Assembly: GCF_016906535.1 (NCBI RefSeq)
Contig: NC_057376.1
Coordinates: 1 to 64,000, forward strand
Reading direction: 5' to 3'
Length of the DNA stretch: 64,000 nucleotides
Origin: Rhizoctonia solani
Taxonomy: Eukaryota; Basidiomycota; Agaricomycetes; Cantharellales; Ceratobasidiaceae
The position numbers and the translations under genes are program-made. This document shows positions 48,446 to 62,734 of this stretch, one piece after another. Under the pieces are notes generated by a model that was not told where the DNA came from, made no database searches, and saw only the letters and a program-made list of their open reading frames with translations. Position 1 is the stretch's first letter. Each line of letters opens with the position of its first letter.

Positions 48446-48784
48446 CCGTCCTACTGCCGTGCGGCAGGACGCTTGTAGATTCTTATGTTGGCTTGTGGCG
48501 TGTTAACACCGGGGCTTTCTTCTCTTTTCTTCCTTTATCCTCCTCTTCTCTTGCTTGTCCTCATGTCCATATTCTTTTTCTTTCTTCTCAGATTTATCTC
48601 TTTTTCTGGTCGTCGAGCCTCCTGGGGATAATATTCTAGTGGGCCAAGTGGACAGGCCGCTTTCTTGTCATGGTGTTGGCTCGCGCAACGGTATCTCTAG
48701 TTTACGAACATGGAACGACTGTTTGACATCTTATCCTCTCGTTTATACCATCGTTCCCGTGTGATACACAGCAAGATACGTTTA
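48446..48784. other. Convergent 3' flanks of ARF6 and HEM2
   Basis: Pyrimidine-rich 3' UTR-like sequence; no gene. Confidence 0.6.
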
Positions 48785-50107
<1,323 letters not shown>

Positions 50108-50280
50108 TATTGTGGCGGAGAACTGGGGCGGTCGAGATCAATCAGGGGAGCGTGAGAGCGATTCACGTGAGCAGGGCCGAGATTGCTCCCAACAACCACG
50201 AGGCCAACACCCCCAGGTAATCGTCACAACGGCGTATGATCTCGAGTGCTGACGCCCAACGTTCGATGTAGATAGAAACT

Positions 50281-52432
50281 ATGTCAATCGTGGTTGAAAC
50301 AGAGGCGGGAGACGACTATGTACGTCGGTGGGCGACGTTCATACGCACTCACGAGCAGAGACTGGCTGGTGCTGGATATGGACGACGGCCGAATGGGTCC
50401 CAGCAGCCCTCGGCCCTTCCCAATCTCCTCTCTTGGGTCGGACTCGCATCGGCCCCGGATCCTGGAATGGTGCTAACGACAGACCTGCACCATATTTTCT
50501 ACTTGCTCATGCGATTCGAGGCTCTGGAGCTCCCCGTTGGTCCTCTCGAAGTCAAACTCCTCAACCCCACTCGTCCTATTTCCTTTGCTTCCCAACTCGC
50601 TACGGGCGATCGTGCGGACGCAGTATCCATTCGGTCGAGCTCGGCCATGAGTACGATGTCTAGACTTTCGCTCGGTGGAAGTTGGTGGAGTCGATCAGAG
50701 CCACCGCCTGTTGATGCGGAGCTCAAGTATATCTATAGCTCATTCACCAAACTTCCCGCACTCTCGATCAAGCAGGCCGGTCTCAAGCTTATTGCCGAAC
50801 TCGCTCAAGATCCACTAACCGATCAGGTCATCCCCTTTGATGTCTTCAAGAATTTACAGAGCCTGGAGCTGCTGGATGTAGACCCCCGGGCGGTTCTCGG
50901 ATGGGATAGACTAGCAGACAATTTGCGGAGTCTGACTATCAAACGGAGTGGATTAGAGGACGTATCGGATATCCTTATCGACGCGGTCGTGGATGATCCG
51001 CTCCGACGAGAGGGCAAGGTTGCTCCTAGGCGCCGACGAATACACAGACCTTCTTCATCTACGAGCTCCCGACAGTCCTCCTGGCGCGCCTCCCAGCTAC
51101 CTCCCACCGTTCCCGAAGATCCCGTACCAGAACCTTCCGAACCAGATCCAGAGAACGACGGTATTCCCCCACCCACCATATCGCCACACAAATGGTCTCG
51201 CCTCCGCAGGCTTTCTTTCGCCGACAACGGGCTCACATTTTTCCCTACTGCACCCCTTGCTAATCTCGTCAACGTCACACACCTCGACTTGTCTTCTAAT
51301 CTTCTCGTTGCTGTTCCTTCAGGCCTCGGCGCTTTATATAATCTAGTTTCGCTTAATCTTTCTGATAATATGATCGAATCGGTATTGGGTATTTATGCTA
51401 CACTCGGCTCGATTACGAACCTCGACTTGTCCAAGAACCGATTGGAGAGTTTGTGCGGTCTCGAACGGCTACGAGCCCTAGAACGGGTCGATCTGCGGTT
51501 GAACCATGTGGAGGAGAGTGCCGAAGTTGGGCGACTGGTGGGGTTGCCGAACATTCTTAATATTTCAATACAGGGGAACCCATTCACAGAGAATGAGGAC
51601 GAATATCGCGCCAGGTGCTTTGAATATTTCCTCAAGGAAGGAAAGTCCATCACTCTCGATGGGACTCCGCCCAGCTTCTATGAACGACGCAGTATTACGG
51701 TATCAGGGCCCGAGCCCCCTCCTATTGAACCCGCACCAGCGCCGAGTCCCAACGTCGTTGCGTCTCTGGGCCGAAGCCTCCGCCACCTCCAAAGAGCAAG
51801 CCAACACCGACCTCGACCACTCCGAGCCCCTCTCCAGCTTCTCCCCGCCCCCTATGACTGCTGCAGCTGTCTCACCAAAGCCTGTCATCCACCATCACAA
51901 CAAGCCTCGCAAACGTAAACCAACTCGTATCGTTGACCTTGACGATATCGGAGAGAGCTCAGGCACAAGCGTGGTCCACTCGCGCGAGACATCCAACGAA
52001 ATTCTGTCCCATTCGCCTCAATCAATAAGCCTCCTCGGCACGGGCACCTCTCCCAAACTAAGCTCCTCACCGGGTTCCATCCACCGTTCGCGCGAGCGCG
52101 GACAGCGACCAACGCCTCACGCAATGCCTTCCACCATCCGCGAAGAAACCGAACCCCCTACTCCGTGCATCGAGGTGAAACCGTCCCGCCCCTCTGCACA
52201 TCGACGACAGACCAGCGCGTCTTCGGTGGGTGGCAAACCGATGGGCAGTAAAGCCGCAAAACGACGAGCTCGCGCTTCTGCATCTGTGTACGAGCCAGGC
52301 CCCACTGTCACCGACGAACAACGATTCGACGACGCCGAGGCGTTCAGGCGCAAGATGGAGGCACTTCGTGCAGAGGTCGGGGATGGTTGGTTGAAGGTAC
52401 TCAGTCAGCAGCAGCAAGGTGGGATTGCGTGA
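50281..52432 (+). CDS. STK11IP-like leucine-rich repeat protein, with two frame breaks
   Basis: ATG at 50281. The frame is open to 51918 (545 codons), but the true C-terminus lies in another frame ending at 52432. N-terminal region resembles LKB1/STK11-interacting protein (DVFKNLQSLELLDVDPRAVL, NLRSLTIKRSG); then about five leucine-rich repeats at residues ~300-440 (VTHLDLSSNLLVAVPSGLG, SLNLSDNMIESV, LDLSKNRLESL); then a Pro/Ser-rich linker and the basic motif KPRKRKPTRIVDLDD. Low-complexity Pro/Ser coding continues only if the frame moves at 51768-51772 and again at the five-C run 51848-51852, each matching one lost base. The family links kinase signalling to membranes in animals; the fungal role is not known to me. 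Confidence 0.8.
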
Positions 52433-54047
52433 TTGGCGAAAGTTGTATTTTGCAGGGGTGCGGTTCGTTAGAGGATTGTCTTGGAGATATTAACATGTCA
52501 TTTTGTAACTTGCGATCCCGGTATTTATCTATGGGTAATTTGACATTAAACGGGTGTATTTTCACCGGGACTTTTGATTGAATTTTGGATCGACTTGGAG
52601 GCCCATAAGCGAAGGGCGTGCTGACTTGAGTCAGCGATTAAACCCAGCTGGACTCGCGTTTCCTATAGGATAACCTATCTGAATTTAGATTCCTTGTCCT
52701 GAAAACAAGATCGATTATCACTAGAGTTTCTGCCTCGGTAATTCCACCCCAAACGCTCGTTGTATGCGTGTCTTTAATGCAATACATCACATTCTATTGA
52801 ATTCAAAACTTATTAGTCATAGTCCACAAGCGTACTCGCTCATTCCAAGTAATGAATTACACCTCAATGATACCTTAAGATTCATGGTGCACCTTGAAAT
52901 TACCATGAAACCCGAGTTGACGAAAAAGGAACTAGAAATACCACTTGGCTTGCATTGACAACAGGTTTTGGCCAACCGCTGTGGACTGGAAGGAACACGC
53001 AGGTATAAAGTATCCGGTAGAAATATCGCCGGACGCAAGCGCTAACGCAATCACCCGCCTACTCGACATTATCCACCTTATCTGCATGATGCTCCTGCTG
53101 CATCATGTGATTGGACTATAAGTGTGTCTGCTTCTAATAGAATCTACCAATCTTGTGGTGAACATCGAGGCCTTGAGATGCTTGGACCCTAGAATGAAGT
53201 TGGGAATTCAATTGAAGATAATCTCGATGGGATTAACGGATGTACACGTATACTATGGATAGCGCTGAGGCTGGCTATGGCGTGGTCACGATATCGATCT
53301 TTGAAAGCTTTGAGGTTCCCGTCAATATCTTACGGGCAGTGATACATGCGCAGAGGTGGGAACCACAGCTGGGTCTGACATGAATGTAGTTGGAGCCAGC
53401 GTTAGGTGAAGTAGTAATCGTAAGACCCTGAAGCGGGACCAAGGCTGGAATTTGATATTTTTGCTCCCTAATTTTCACTCATGCCTGAGTCCCAAAATAC
53501 CCCATTGGAAGGTAAGCCAATCGGAAGGTTTGACGGACTTCCAACATTTCGAATGTATACAAAGGTTTTTTAATTGGCCTTATGTATAACAGAACGTGTG
53601 CAGAAGTATGCATTTACGTCACTGGATTTCGAGCATTCACTATCCATGGTTATGTCATTATATGCGCTCGCCACCGCCAAGTCCTTCGCTCAGCTTTGAC
53701 TCTTCCATACATTCCGATGCACATATGATATCCATGTGACAGCATTCTAACAGCTTCTTAATGTACAGCTGTCGTAAACTACCTTATCCAGCGTTTGAAA
53801 ATTATATTCTCATGAGCATTTACTTGGCTTGAGTATTCCCAACGCTTGTAGCCCAGACTTCGCTTAGCCTCAAATTCCAGTAAGTTGTGCTCGCACGACA
53901 CTGGGTGCCGGTAAATTTTATGAGTTTGCTCATATGCGGGCCGGTCATGCTTGTTAGGCTGGGGTATATAAATGCCGAGAAGAGAGTAAGTCTCATTCCA
54001 AGCTGCCGTAGCTCACTGTCGTACACCCCATTCACCCGTTCTTCACA
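52433..54047. other. 1.6-kb intergenic region
   Basis: AT-rich, no supported gene. TATATAAA at 53965-53972 is the likely TATA box of the dehydrogenase at 54048. Confidence 0.55.
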
Positions 54048-55662
54048 ATGCGATTCGAAGCCCTAATTAGCAGTGCGCTTTCTGCTACTCTCTATACTTC
54101 CTTGGCTGCTGCTGTCGTCTTAGATACGGAAGGCCTCCCCGAGACCGGTCTTAACACGTCTTCCTGGGTGGCGGGCGTTAAGCCACCTCTGGAAGACATG
54201 TTTAGTCTGCATGACATGCAATTAGCAGCTAAAAACTTTCTTGGAGGTACTCAGTACGGTTAGTGGACAGGTGGACTAAATCACATACACGAATTAACCA
54301 TATTGTATTATAGCTTTCATCCGCACCGGGTCTTTGGATGAACACAGTATGTTCCGGTAACCGTCCACTCTTATAGGCATATAGACTAAACGGATCTGCA
54401 GCATATCATGCTAACCTTGACATCTGGAAGCAAATCAAACTTCGGCCCCACCAATCCCACGGTCGCGATGTAGCCAACGCTAGCACTGAGTGTGTTTTGT
54501 TTAATTCACTATAACGCATGTATCTGACTTTTGTGTCTTTAGGCAAACTATCTTTGGGACCAAGTTCTCCGTCCCGTTCTTTATCGCTCCCGTAGCTTAC
54601 TCCAGTTATACTGATCCTGAGAACGGTGAGCTGAACCTCGTTAGGGCAGCAGGAAAACAGGGGGCTCTACGTGGTAATATTGGCACAGTTCTTTGCATGC
54701 GCTTGATTAGCCTAATAGTCTCTCTTATGCAATAGCCTAGCGTCTTGTCTAGCAAGACAACTGCAGAGATGGCCGCAGCCAGATTGAGCAATCAGACTAT
54801 GTTCAGACAGGCAAGTTTATTTCCTATATTTTCATCGCGCATACTCAATCGATTCTTTCCAACAATAGCTCTATCCTTTGGTCAACCGCACCAGACTTCT
54901 TGAGCAGCTCGCTGAGGCTGAAGCGACCGGCTATAAGGCTATATTTTTGACAGTGGATAACCCTACTATTCAAGGCATTCGAACCCGTGCACGTAGAGTA
55001 GGGGCACCTGATGCTAGGTATGATTGGTTTCGCCTGATGTGCCAAAGCGACAATAACTTAAATGAACTTATCTTTTCAAGCGGCACTTACTCCACTGACC
55101 GCAGCGTAAGTGCTACATTGATGTATTGGCCTACTACTGACATGAACCTTTACGATTAGCTTGAGTCTGTGGTTGAGCTCCAGAAGTTAACTAAACTTCC
55201 TATCATACCAAAGGGAATAGTATCCTGGGAAGATGCTAAGAAGTGCCTCGATCTTGGTTTCAAAGCCATATACGTGAGCAACCACGGGGGTCGTCTCATC
55301 GACACCGCTCCTACTGCCGTGGAAATAATCCTTGATATTCACAAGAACGCCCCGAGGTGCTTGCAAGTATGGAGGTCTACGCAGACGGAGGAGTTCGCCA
55401 TGGAACCGACATTGCTAAGCTGCTCGCACTCGGCGTGAAAGCAGTTGGGATTGGTCGATCGTACGTATACTTCTCGTCCATTCCACATGATTTAAGCTTA
55501 TGAGGATGTAGGGCCGTGTTCTCCAATTCCTGGGGTGAGGAGGGCGTTGAGAAGTTCTTCAACTTGCTTAAGACAGAGCTCACCACCACGATGAAGCTTC
55601 TCGGGGTCTCGGAAATTTCCCAACTAGACCGAACCTATGTGAGTAGCATGGTCTATAGGTAA
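54048..55662 (+). CDS. FMN-dependent 2-hydroxyacid dehydrogenase, secreted form, frame-damaged
   Basis: Starts with a signal peptide ([22 protein letters not shown]). Exons begin 54048-54258, 54314 onward, then through 55662. Family marks: [27 protein letters not shown] (FMN-binding start), [41 protein letters not shown] with the FMN-contacting Lys, VSNHGGR with the catalytic His and Arg, and [24 protein letters not shown]. Such enzymes (lactate/glycolate/mandelate type, cytochrome b2 relatives) oxidise 2-hydroxyacids. The intron at 54811-54868 begins GCAAGT (GC-AG class). The frame is broken near 55349-55356 (CCCC run) and is doubtful near 54660-54672 (GGGGG run). Secretion of this family is unusual; the true substrate is unknown. 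Confidence 0.8.
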
Positions 55663-56772
55663 AGCATCCCTAGTTGAGCTGAGTGCGTGCCAGGTAAACA
55701 CGAAAGCAATCGAAAACGCAATATTCTGAGATATTTTATCACTTGGTTCGAAGCTAGCTTTGGGTGGATCCGCAACTGGAGTAGAGGGTTGGAGAGATTG
55801 TGACCTAAATGCAGCGTATGGTGATGCATAATGTGGTGTATGCACTTGTATAAATTGTTGGATAAACAATATTGTTGAAATTTGTAACACATCCAATGAT
55901 GTTAGAGATCCCAGGTCTAAGAGAAGATGTGTATAGCAAGCCACATTTGCATCAATGCAGTGAAGAGGCTGTTTTTTCTACTTTTTGATTTTTACCTTTG
56001 ATGGATATACTCAACTCAGGATTTGTACTGCTTGGAATTCTTGCCCCATCCCCTGTACTACTATAACAATGTCAATATACCATGTACACATGTTGTAACA
56101 ATGCTAATCCACTGCATGAATTGGGGTTCCTAAAACTTTGGACAAAACCAGCTTGATGAATTTGGCATTTTTTGTAACCAAACTAGCATACATTGGCTGC
56201 ATAGCATACTTGAATTTGGTAGCAAATATTAGTACAATTACACAGACCAATTTTGGTACAATTCTGAACACTTTGCCTAGGCATCTTTTGATCAATTTTG
56301 GTATGATTCTTGTGGTTGTTTTGGTGGGAAATTCATGCAAGCTAGTACTTGTTCAGGTTTAGTAAAATTCTGTGCTGATGCTTTTGGTAAGTATGGTATG
56401 CTGTATTTTGGCACAAATAACATCAAGGGTAGATTGAATAAACAAGAAATCTCATGTTGTTGTAGCCACACTGTAAGGTGGGTTACCTGCTGGTGGAACA
56501 GGTGCTTGTGACCATATCTACTACAAATCAACAAGTAAGGCAACTGCTGACTACCAGTGATACTGGCAATGCTTAAGGCAGCATGTCCTGGATATTGTTA
56601 GGAACCAAGTGGGGGTTGGCACTTGTGGCCAACTAAGTAGAAAATGAGTTGCTTAAGGCAACAAAGACCTATACTATGGTATTGACTAGCTATCCTATGG
56701 TGACCAAGCTGCTTAAGACAGTAACAAACTACCCAAGTACAGTGATGAAACCACTTAAGGTAGTGAGGAGGT
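55663..56772. other. AT-rich region next to the retrotransposon block
   Basis: No supported gene. Four degenerate CTTAAGGCA-like boxes lie at about 56572, 56653, 56711 and 56754, spaced 40-80 bp, just before the LTR; they may belong to an older element. Confidence 0.45.
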
Positions 56773-58077
56773 TGTTATGGAATGACTAATTTAGACATAT
56801 GCGCCCCTAATTGCCAATAGTGAATAGTGCGAACTGGAGTAATCATACTTGCTCTATCCAAATATGGGCATGAATATTACTATATTTGGAAACTGGCAGC
56901 GCTACAAGACCTTTTATACTTTATTTCCTCATGGCGCTTGCATATATACACGTCTGATTATGCGAAGTAGTCATACTATTATTTCTATGATTTATAGCAT
57001 ATTTTGTATCATACATTTATATGTAGGAACGGTACTTGTAGACCATAGAACAAGTGCAAGTAAGCATGCAAGCGCCGGCGCTTAGTCATTGCAAATAAGC
57101 GCCAAAGGTCGGCGGGGCGCGCCGACGCCGATATCTCGGCGGGAAATAGGCATATTACTATGCGGACAAATACCAATAGGTTGGAGGCTCCGGCATCTCA
57201 GTTCCTAAAAAGGAATCGTCTGATTCTGAGCTAAATTGATGGAGATACTAACCATTTAAGTTTCTAGCTTTTTCTATGAGATCCTACCTTGCCTCAAGGT
57301 TATTTTTAGCATTCACACTAATGTAATTTAGTCATGTATGCTCTAGAACATTCTGTAAATAGCCTTGAGTCTATCCCACTAGGACTTATTGGGACTAATT
57401 GGTCTTTATGTATCAAATAGCTCAGACTGTACCTCTCATGTAACTTCCTCTTTTGTACATCATGTATATAGTTATTTGTTCTCCCTCTGGGGTATATAAA
57501 CCCCCTGAGGGACCCTTTGAATACAATCTTCTTTTCATCCCATTCTTACCCCTTGTGTGAACTTGAAGATCTATTAGATCTTCTTTACTTAGTTTAGAGT
57601 GTCTTATTTTGCTTTCTTAGCCTCTTAAGCTCACTGAACTTAACCTGTAAGGTATCTTGGCGCATATAGCCTCTAGCAAGGTCCCAACAGATACTGGGTA
57701 GCTAGGAAAGGCTCTAGGGCGACCCTGAACCTCTTGAGTAAGTCAGTTGGGAGAGTTTAAGGCCTTGAGAGCGGCATATACACCTTAACTGAGTGCAATC
57801 TCAGTCAAATAAATTACTAGCAAATCCAGATAAATTGTAGTAGGTAACTAAGACTCAATACTAACTTTCATACTATAGGTATAAGTATAACCAACCACCT
57901 GTATCTGCAGTAATTGCTTGATTACTTGTTAAGTGTAGGGATCACCCTGATTACTAACCTAATTTACCCTTATATAGCTAGTCTATTGCCTTTTATATCC
58001 ATAGATAACTGATCTATTAATCACTTTATTATATTTTGTACTTAATTACATAGTCCCTAAAACCCTACTCTATAACA
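56773..58077 (+). mobile_element. 5' LTR of retrotransposon A
   Basis: Begins TGTTATGG and ends TATAACA, the inverted TG...CA ends also seen in the solo LTR at 58562. Contains GGGGTATATAAACC (about 57490) as promoter TATA and the phrase TTGGCGCATATAGCCTCTAG shared with the solo LTR. The following sequence is the untranslated leader found again before Gag B. The left flank is GAGGT; the 3' partner lies outside the window or has been lost. Confidence 0.7.
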
Positions 58078-58561
58078 ACCCCCTTACCTAACTCACCACA
58101 CCTCCAGGCCTAAGGCCCCTTTGCGTCACCAGTAGATAGTTAGTAGTTGCCTTAAGCAACTTAGTTAGTAGTAGATAGCCTTGGATAGTTACATTACATA
58201 AGCCCATGTAGTAGTACGGCCACAAGCGCCCGCCTTCACCAGCGCATACCCACCTTACAGTGGTGTATGACAAGAATAATCAAAAACTCCCCACCCTCAC
58301 ATAGTACCAAATTGCTATAAGGCAGACAGGCTCTAATCCCCTGCGTACCATGTGTTTTGCCGGAACACAGTAGTTAGCAACCTTAGTCAGCTGAAACACC
58401 CACTTGTAGAAAACCTGCTCATATCACAATTGCCAGATCTGCTGATTTGTTGTAGGGACTATCCAATGCTAGGTGCTTGACGCAAAGGTTTAGCGCCCAC
58501 ACACTACACAAAAACTGCTCATAAGTCCTGCATCAGGCAACTCTATCCCCCACGCCGTCTC
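58078..58561 (+). mobile_element. Internal leader of retrotransposon A, first part
   Basis: Closely similar to 62022-62600 (shared phrases CACCACACCTCCAGGCCTAAGGCCC, GTAGTAGTACGGCCACAAGCGCCC, TAGTACCAAATTGCTATAAGGC). It breaks off at ACGCCGTCTC where the solo LTR is inserted, and resumes after 59685. The B copy has about 90 bp extra near 62219-62335. Confidence 0.75.
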
Positions 58562-59680
58562 TGTTATGGATTAGAATACTATAGTAAAGAATGGCAAAGT
58601 AAACAAACAGAAATTGGCGTTGAAACCTCCTGAATGAGTACTTGGGAAGTATATAGTAAGATTTGCTGAATTTTGCTGTATATTCTACTATTTTCAATCA
58701 TGTAAATACATGAGGTATTAAAGGAGATACCGCTTTATTAAAGAAAAAGCTTAATTTCTTAGGACTAATTAAACTATAGTACTTAAGTCAGCATTATGCT
58801 TTCTCAAAAGCTACTATCCTCAGTAGCTGGGAGTGGGGGCCTAGGCCCTGCTATGGGAGCCACTTGTTTCAGTCTTTCCCTTATGTATTTTAGTGGGAAA
58901 GGATATTTATAGAACTAGAGACTAACTCTTATAAGGTTTAGCTTTAGGAGACAGGCTCTCACCTCACATCCTAGCTCTGTTCATCATCTCATGTACATTA
59001 GTTTCTTCACCCTACTGTATATAGTAATCACAGGCCTCCAAGGGTATAAATAGCCCTTTGAGCTGGCCTTTTGAATGCATCTCTTTTTTACCATCCTCTC
59101 TCAGCCTAGTGTGACTCTCAAAGACTTCTATTGATTTTCTTAAGTATCATACATAGTAAATCAGCCTAAAGCTCTTAAGTTTGGCGCATATAGCCTCTAG
59201 GACAGTCCCAACCTATACAGGGAACCTAGAACCAGCTTAAGTGCAACCCTGCCAAGACTTCCTAGCTGTCTGCTAAGTGTTTGGTGCTTCCACAACGCCT
59301 TTACCCTCTTGTCCACCATCAGGGACAAGGAAATAAATTTCCGTAATTCTCAATTAAATTACAGTGAGTTCCAGAGACTGACATTTAGGTTTTATACTAC
59401 TTTGCTTGTACCTTGCATTGCCTGCTGAACAGTAATATGCTCATTACTGGTTATTGGTAGGGATCACCCTGATACTAACCACCTTACTCTTCTAGCAAGA
59501 TAACTAGCCACTCTAATATACTCTAATTTCACTAGCATAGATTTCTCTTATTACTCATCTTCCTAAATTTTCTACCTTTTATAGTTAGACAGTTACCTTA
59601 TTTGTCTTTTCCCTTCTTTTAGTCTCTTTCTTTCTTCTTTAGAGTATTTTATTTTTCACTCATTTTCCCTATCTATAACA
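58562..59680 (+). mobile_element. Solo LTR inserted in element A, with 5-bp target duplication
   Basis: 1119 bp from TGTTATGGATTAG to CTATAACA, inverted ends TGTTAT / ATAACA. It is flanked by GTCTC on both sides (58557-58561 and 59681-59685), and the interrupted leader continues directly after the second GTCTC, as alignment with element B shows. GGGTATAAATAGCCC near 59043 is the TATA region. No internal coding region, so it is a recombination product of a full element. Confidence 0.85.
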
Positions 59681-59821
59681 GTCTCCACTATTCCATCCAC
59701 ACTCTCTGGCGCCCCACACCCATACTCCTGTCCATCCAGTTGTTCCTCTAGACATTCCATTCCAACCCACTCCCAACCAGCCTCTTGCAACACATCTCCC
59801 ACTCCGCAAGATTTGCCAAGG

Positions 59822-60829
59822 ATGGAACCAGAACCAACCCTTGCCGCTCTCCTTGAGGCTATCACAGCCCTCACCGCCACAGTTGGGTCCTTGCAGGACC
59901 AAATTAAATCACAAGGCCAACAACTCAATGAACTCAAGGCCATATGCAAGGAGACCGCCAACCTTGTTGGCAACAAAGATCAAGGAGGCCCACAAGCCAA
60001 GCCTGGCCCACCAACTGGGCCTGTCACCCCTCCTACCCATTAAGGAGGGGAAGCCCACACTCCAGGCACGGTTAGGCCTGGACTCAAGGCCCTGTTCCAT
60101 CCCTCAAGAGGGACAGGCTTTGATTCAGAGGATGAAGAGGAACCCAGAAGAGCTCCCAAAAAGGAGCCTTGCAACATGCCTAGGAGCCTCAGCTCCCTTA
60201 CCCCCTTTGACTCAGGGTCCAGCATGAAGCGGCCCAAAATGGAACTCCCTGACCCATACAAGGGAGACACCAGAGGACAAAAGGCCACCCAATGGCTAGA
60301 TTGCATGCTCTTATGGGTAGCCCTGCACAGGGACCAGTTTGATGAAGAAGAGCAGATGGTTGTGTGGATCTTATACCACATGACAGACAAGGCAGCCAAT
60401 TGGGCGCTCCCCCTCATAGGGGCTATCATCAAGGGAGAGGGCAACCCTCCAAATACCATCCCAGCCCTAATGGCCAAGTTCAAGGAAGCATTTGCAGACC
60501 CTGATGCCAAACGGGCTGCTGGCAGAAAAATAGCCGCCCTCTCCCAAGTCACCACCACCTCTGAGTATGTCATGGAGTTCTGCAACCTCATGGCAGAACT
60601 AGACTGGAACAAGGAGGCCTACATTGCGCAGTTCACGCAAGGCCTCCACTGGAAAGTCAAGGAGTTACTGTCAACCAAAGATAATGTCCCTGACAAACTC
60701 AAGGCTATTTTTGCAGCTTCTATTAAAATTGATAACACCCACTGCAAGAATGAGGAGAACCAACCCAAGAAGCAGCCTGCCAAGTCCCTGGTCACCGCAA
60801 CCACTTCCACAACCACCACTCAATGGGTC
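59822..60829 (+). pseudogene. Gag of retrotransposon A, nonsense-mutated and truncated
   Basis: Same protein as Gag B: MEPEPTLAALLEAI start, coiled-coil (VGSLQDQIKSQGQQLNELK), Pro-rich linker and the retrotransposon-gag core (DLPDPYKGDTRG-like, MVVWILYHMTDKAANWALP). A TAA at 60041-60043 interrupts the frame where B has a sense codon; the frame is open again afterwards. Homology stops at TTTTQWV (60829), exactly where a TGTTATGGAT LTR end begins, so the zinc knuckle is missing. Confidence 0.85.
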
Positions 60830-62021
60830 TGTTATGGATATGACATTTCTCCATTAATCTGTACTTATTTTATTAATTACACTAGTAAACTTACAGTAAA
60901 CAAATGAGATAAAGATGCGAACTAAGGTTTTCAAGGTCCCTCTATCCAATAGTGACCTTCACAAAACCTATAAACCTCAGGAATACCCTCAATATGCTAA
61001 GTCTTTTGCATATATGCTGTTTTCTCACTCATTTAAATATATAAAATTCAGCTGAGTAGATAAACAGTAACAAGTAATATTTCTCCTGTTTGTAGTATTT
61101 ATTATTCAAGATTCTATCTTGTGGCTACACACAGAAATATTCAGGGTCCCCCCTGTTGCATAGGCAAGTGCTCCAGCGCTTAATCAGCGCTTAAGCGCCA
61201 ACACACTAAATGCGCCTTTTCTCCATCACCCGGGCATCCCACACTGCCGAATCGCTTGCGCTTAGGTGCGCCTGTTTGTGCGCTCCAGAACGCTGGGTCA
61301 AACTCCCAAAACGGACAACATTTGGCAGAGTTATGCCCCATTTACTGTAAGTACCCAATGCAGCGGTATCTTACCTTTGGGACTGTTTATTCCAAGGATG
61401 AAACACTTAGCCTTGGGACATCTAAGGACCCACACAGGTAAATACTGCCTTGGGGCAAACATTGCCTTGGAGCAAATATTAGGATCTGTTGTTTGTTTAC
61501 TATGTACCAAAGTATTGGCTCCCTCAAGTATTTCAGTTGCCACATGTACCTCCTGTACCCCCTCTTGGTATCAATCATGTATATACTTGTTTGTGCGCCT
61601 TCTCAGGTATAAAAAAGGACCCTGTGAAGATGCTTCTAATGCATCCTTGTTATAACCTCCTAACATATACCACTAGAATCGGACGATTTTTCTGATATTT
61701 TTACTATTTTTTACGAACCCTTTATCTTATGTTTTTCAATCATGTGATCTTGGCGCTTATTATGCCAAGATGCCGCGCCGAGATGCCGTGCCAAGGGCGC
61801 TTAGGGAAAATCCACGCTTCCGCGCAGCCCGCAGCACCCTTCTTATTTCACACCTGTACTTCCTTTCTCATGCGCACAGACCATGTAGATAGTGCATTCT
61901 CTTCTATATATACAGCAGGAAAATCGCTTGGAGACCCCAAGTCAATTTTACCTTGTCTCATACCCATTGAGGAGGCATCAGCCAGCTAAGTAGCCGGCCC
62001 CCCAGTAGTTCTGCTAACGCA
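60830..62021 (+). mobile_element. Probable 5' LTR of retrotransposon B, inserted in Gag A
   Basis: Starts TGTTATGGATATG directly after the break in Gag A and ends near CTAACGCA, next to a leader homologous to that of A. Length (~1.2 kb) matches the other two LTRs; CAGGTATAAAAAAGGACC at about 61604 sits ~780 bp from the start, as the TATA of LTR A sits ~720 bp from its start. The right end is estimated by alignment to A and is not a perfect ATAACA. Confidence 0.6.
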
Positions 62022-62734
62022 TCACCCCTTAGTTCACTCACCACACCTCCAGGCCTAAGGCCCCCCCGCGTTCTCCATAGATAGTTAGTTGTTGCCATAA
62101 GCGGCTTAGTTAGTCAGTAGTTAGCCTAGATAGATAGATTACATAAGCTAGTGTAGTAGTACGGCCACAAGCGCCCACCTTCACCAGCGCGTACCCACCT
62201 TACAGTGGTGTACGACATTGTAAAATCAACTTTACTTAGGCTTGATCAACAAGGAGAGGACCCCCTGTACTAGCACGAGGGAAAACACCAGATCGGACTC
62301 GCCTTTTGTCTTTAATAATCAAACAGACGTTGGTCCCTGGTAGTACCAAATTGCTATAAGGCAGATGGGCTCTAATCCCCCGCATACCCAAGTTTCGCCG
62401 GAACTCAGTAGTCAGCGACCCTAGACCGCTGAAATACCCGCTTGCTGAAAACCCGCCCATATCACAACCGCCAGGTCTGCTGATTTGTCGTAGGGACAGT
62501 TCAACGCTAGGTACTAGACGCAAGGGTTTAGCGCCAGTATACTACAGAAAAACCGCTCATAAGTCCTGATATAGGCACTACTTCCCCCACGCTGTTTTCA
62601 CCATTCCATCCACACGCTCTGGCGTCCCCCACCCATACTCCCGTCCTACCAGCCGCTCTAGTCGTCGTTCTGTGGCAGCCAACTCCCAACCACCCACTTG
62701 CAAATCATCTCCCACTCCGCAAAACTTGCCCGGA
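62022..62734 (+). mobile_element. Leader of retrotransposon B
   Basis: Untranslated region between LTR and Gag, similar to 58078-58561 plus 59686-59821 of element A, with one extra ~90-bp block (62219-62335). Confidence 0.7.

Noticed and set aside
56104..56543. Frames in AT-rich sequence before LTR A
   Set aside because: Low-complexity TTTTGGTA-type sequence, no domain.
60830..61148. A 314-bp element bounded by GGGTC repeats (60825-60829 and 61144-61148)
   Set aside because: The second GGGTC is not followed by the rest of Gag A and the right end is not of LTR type; a longer LTR of element B explains the break better.
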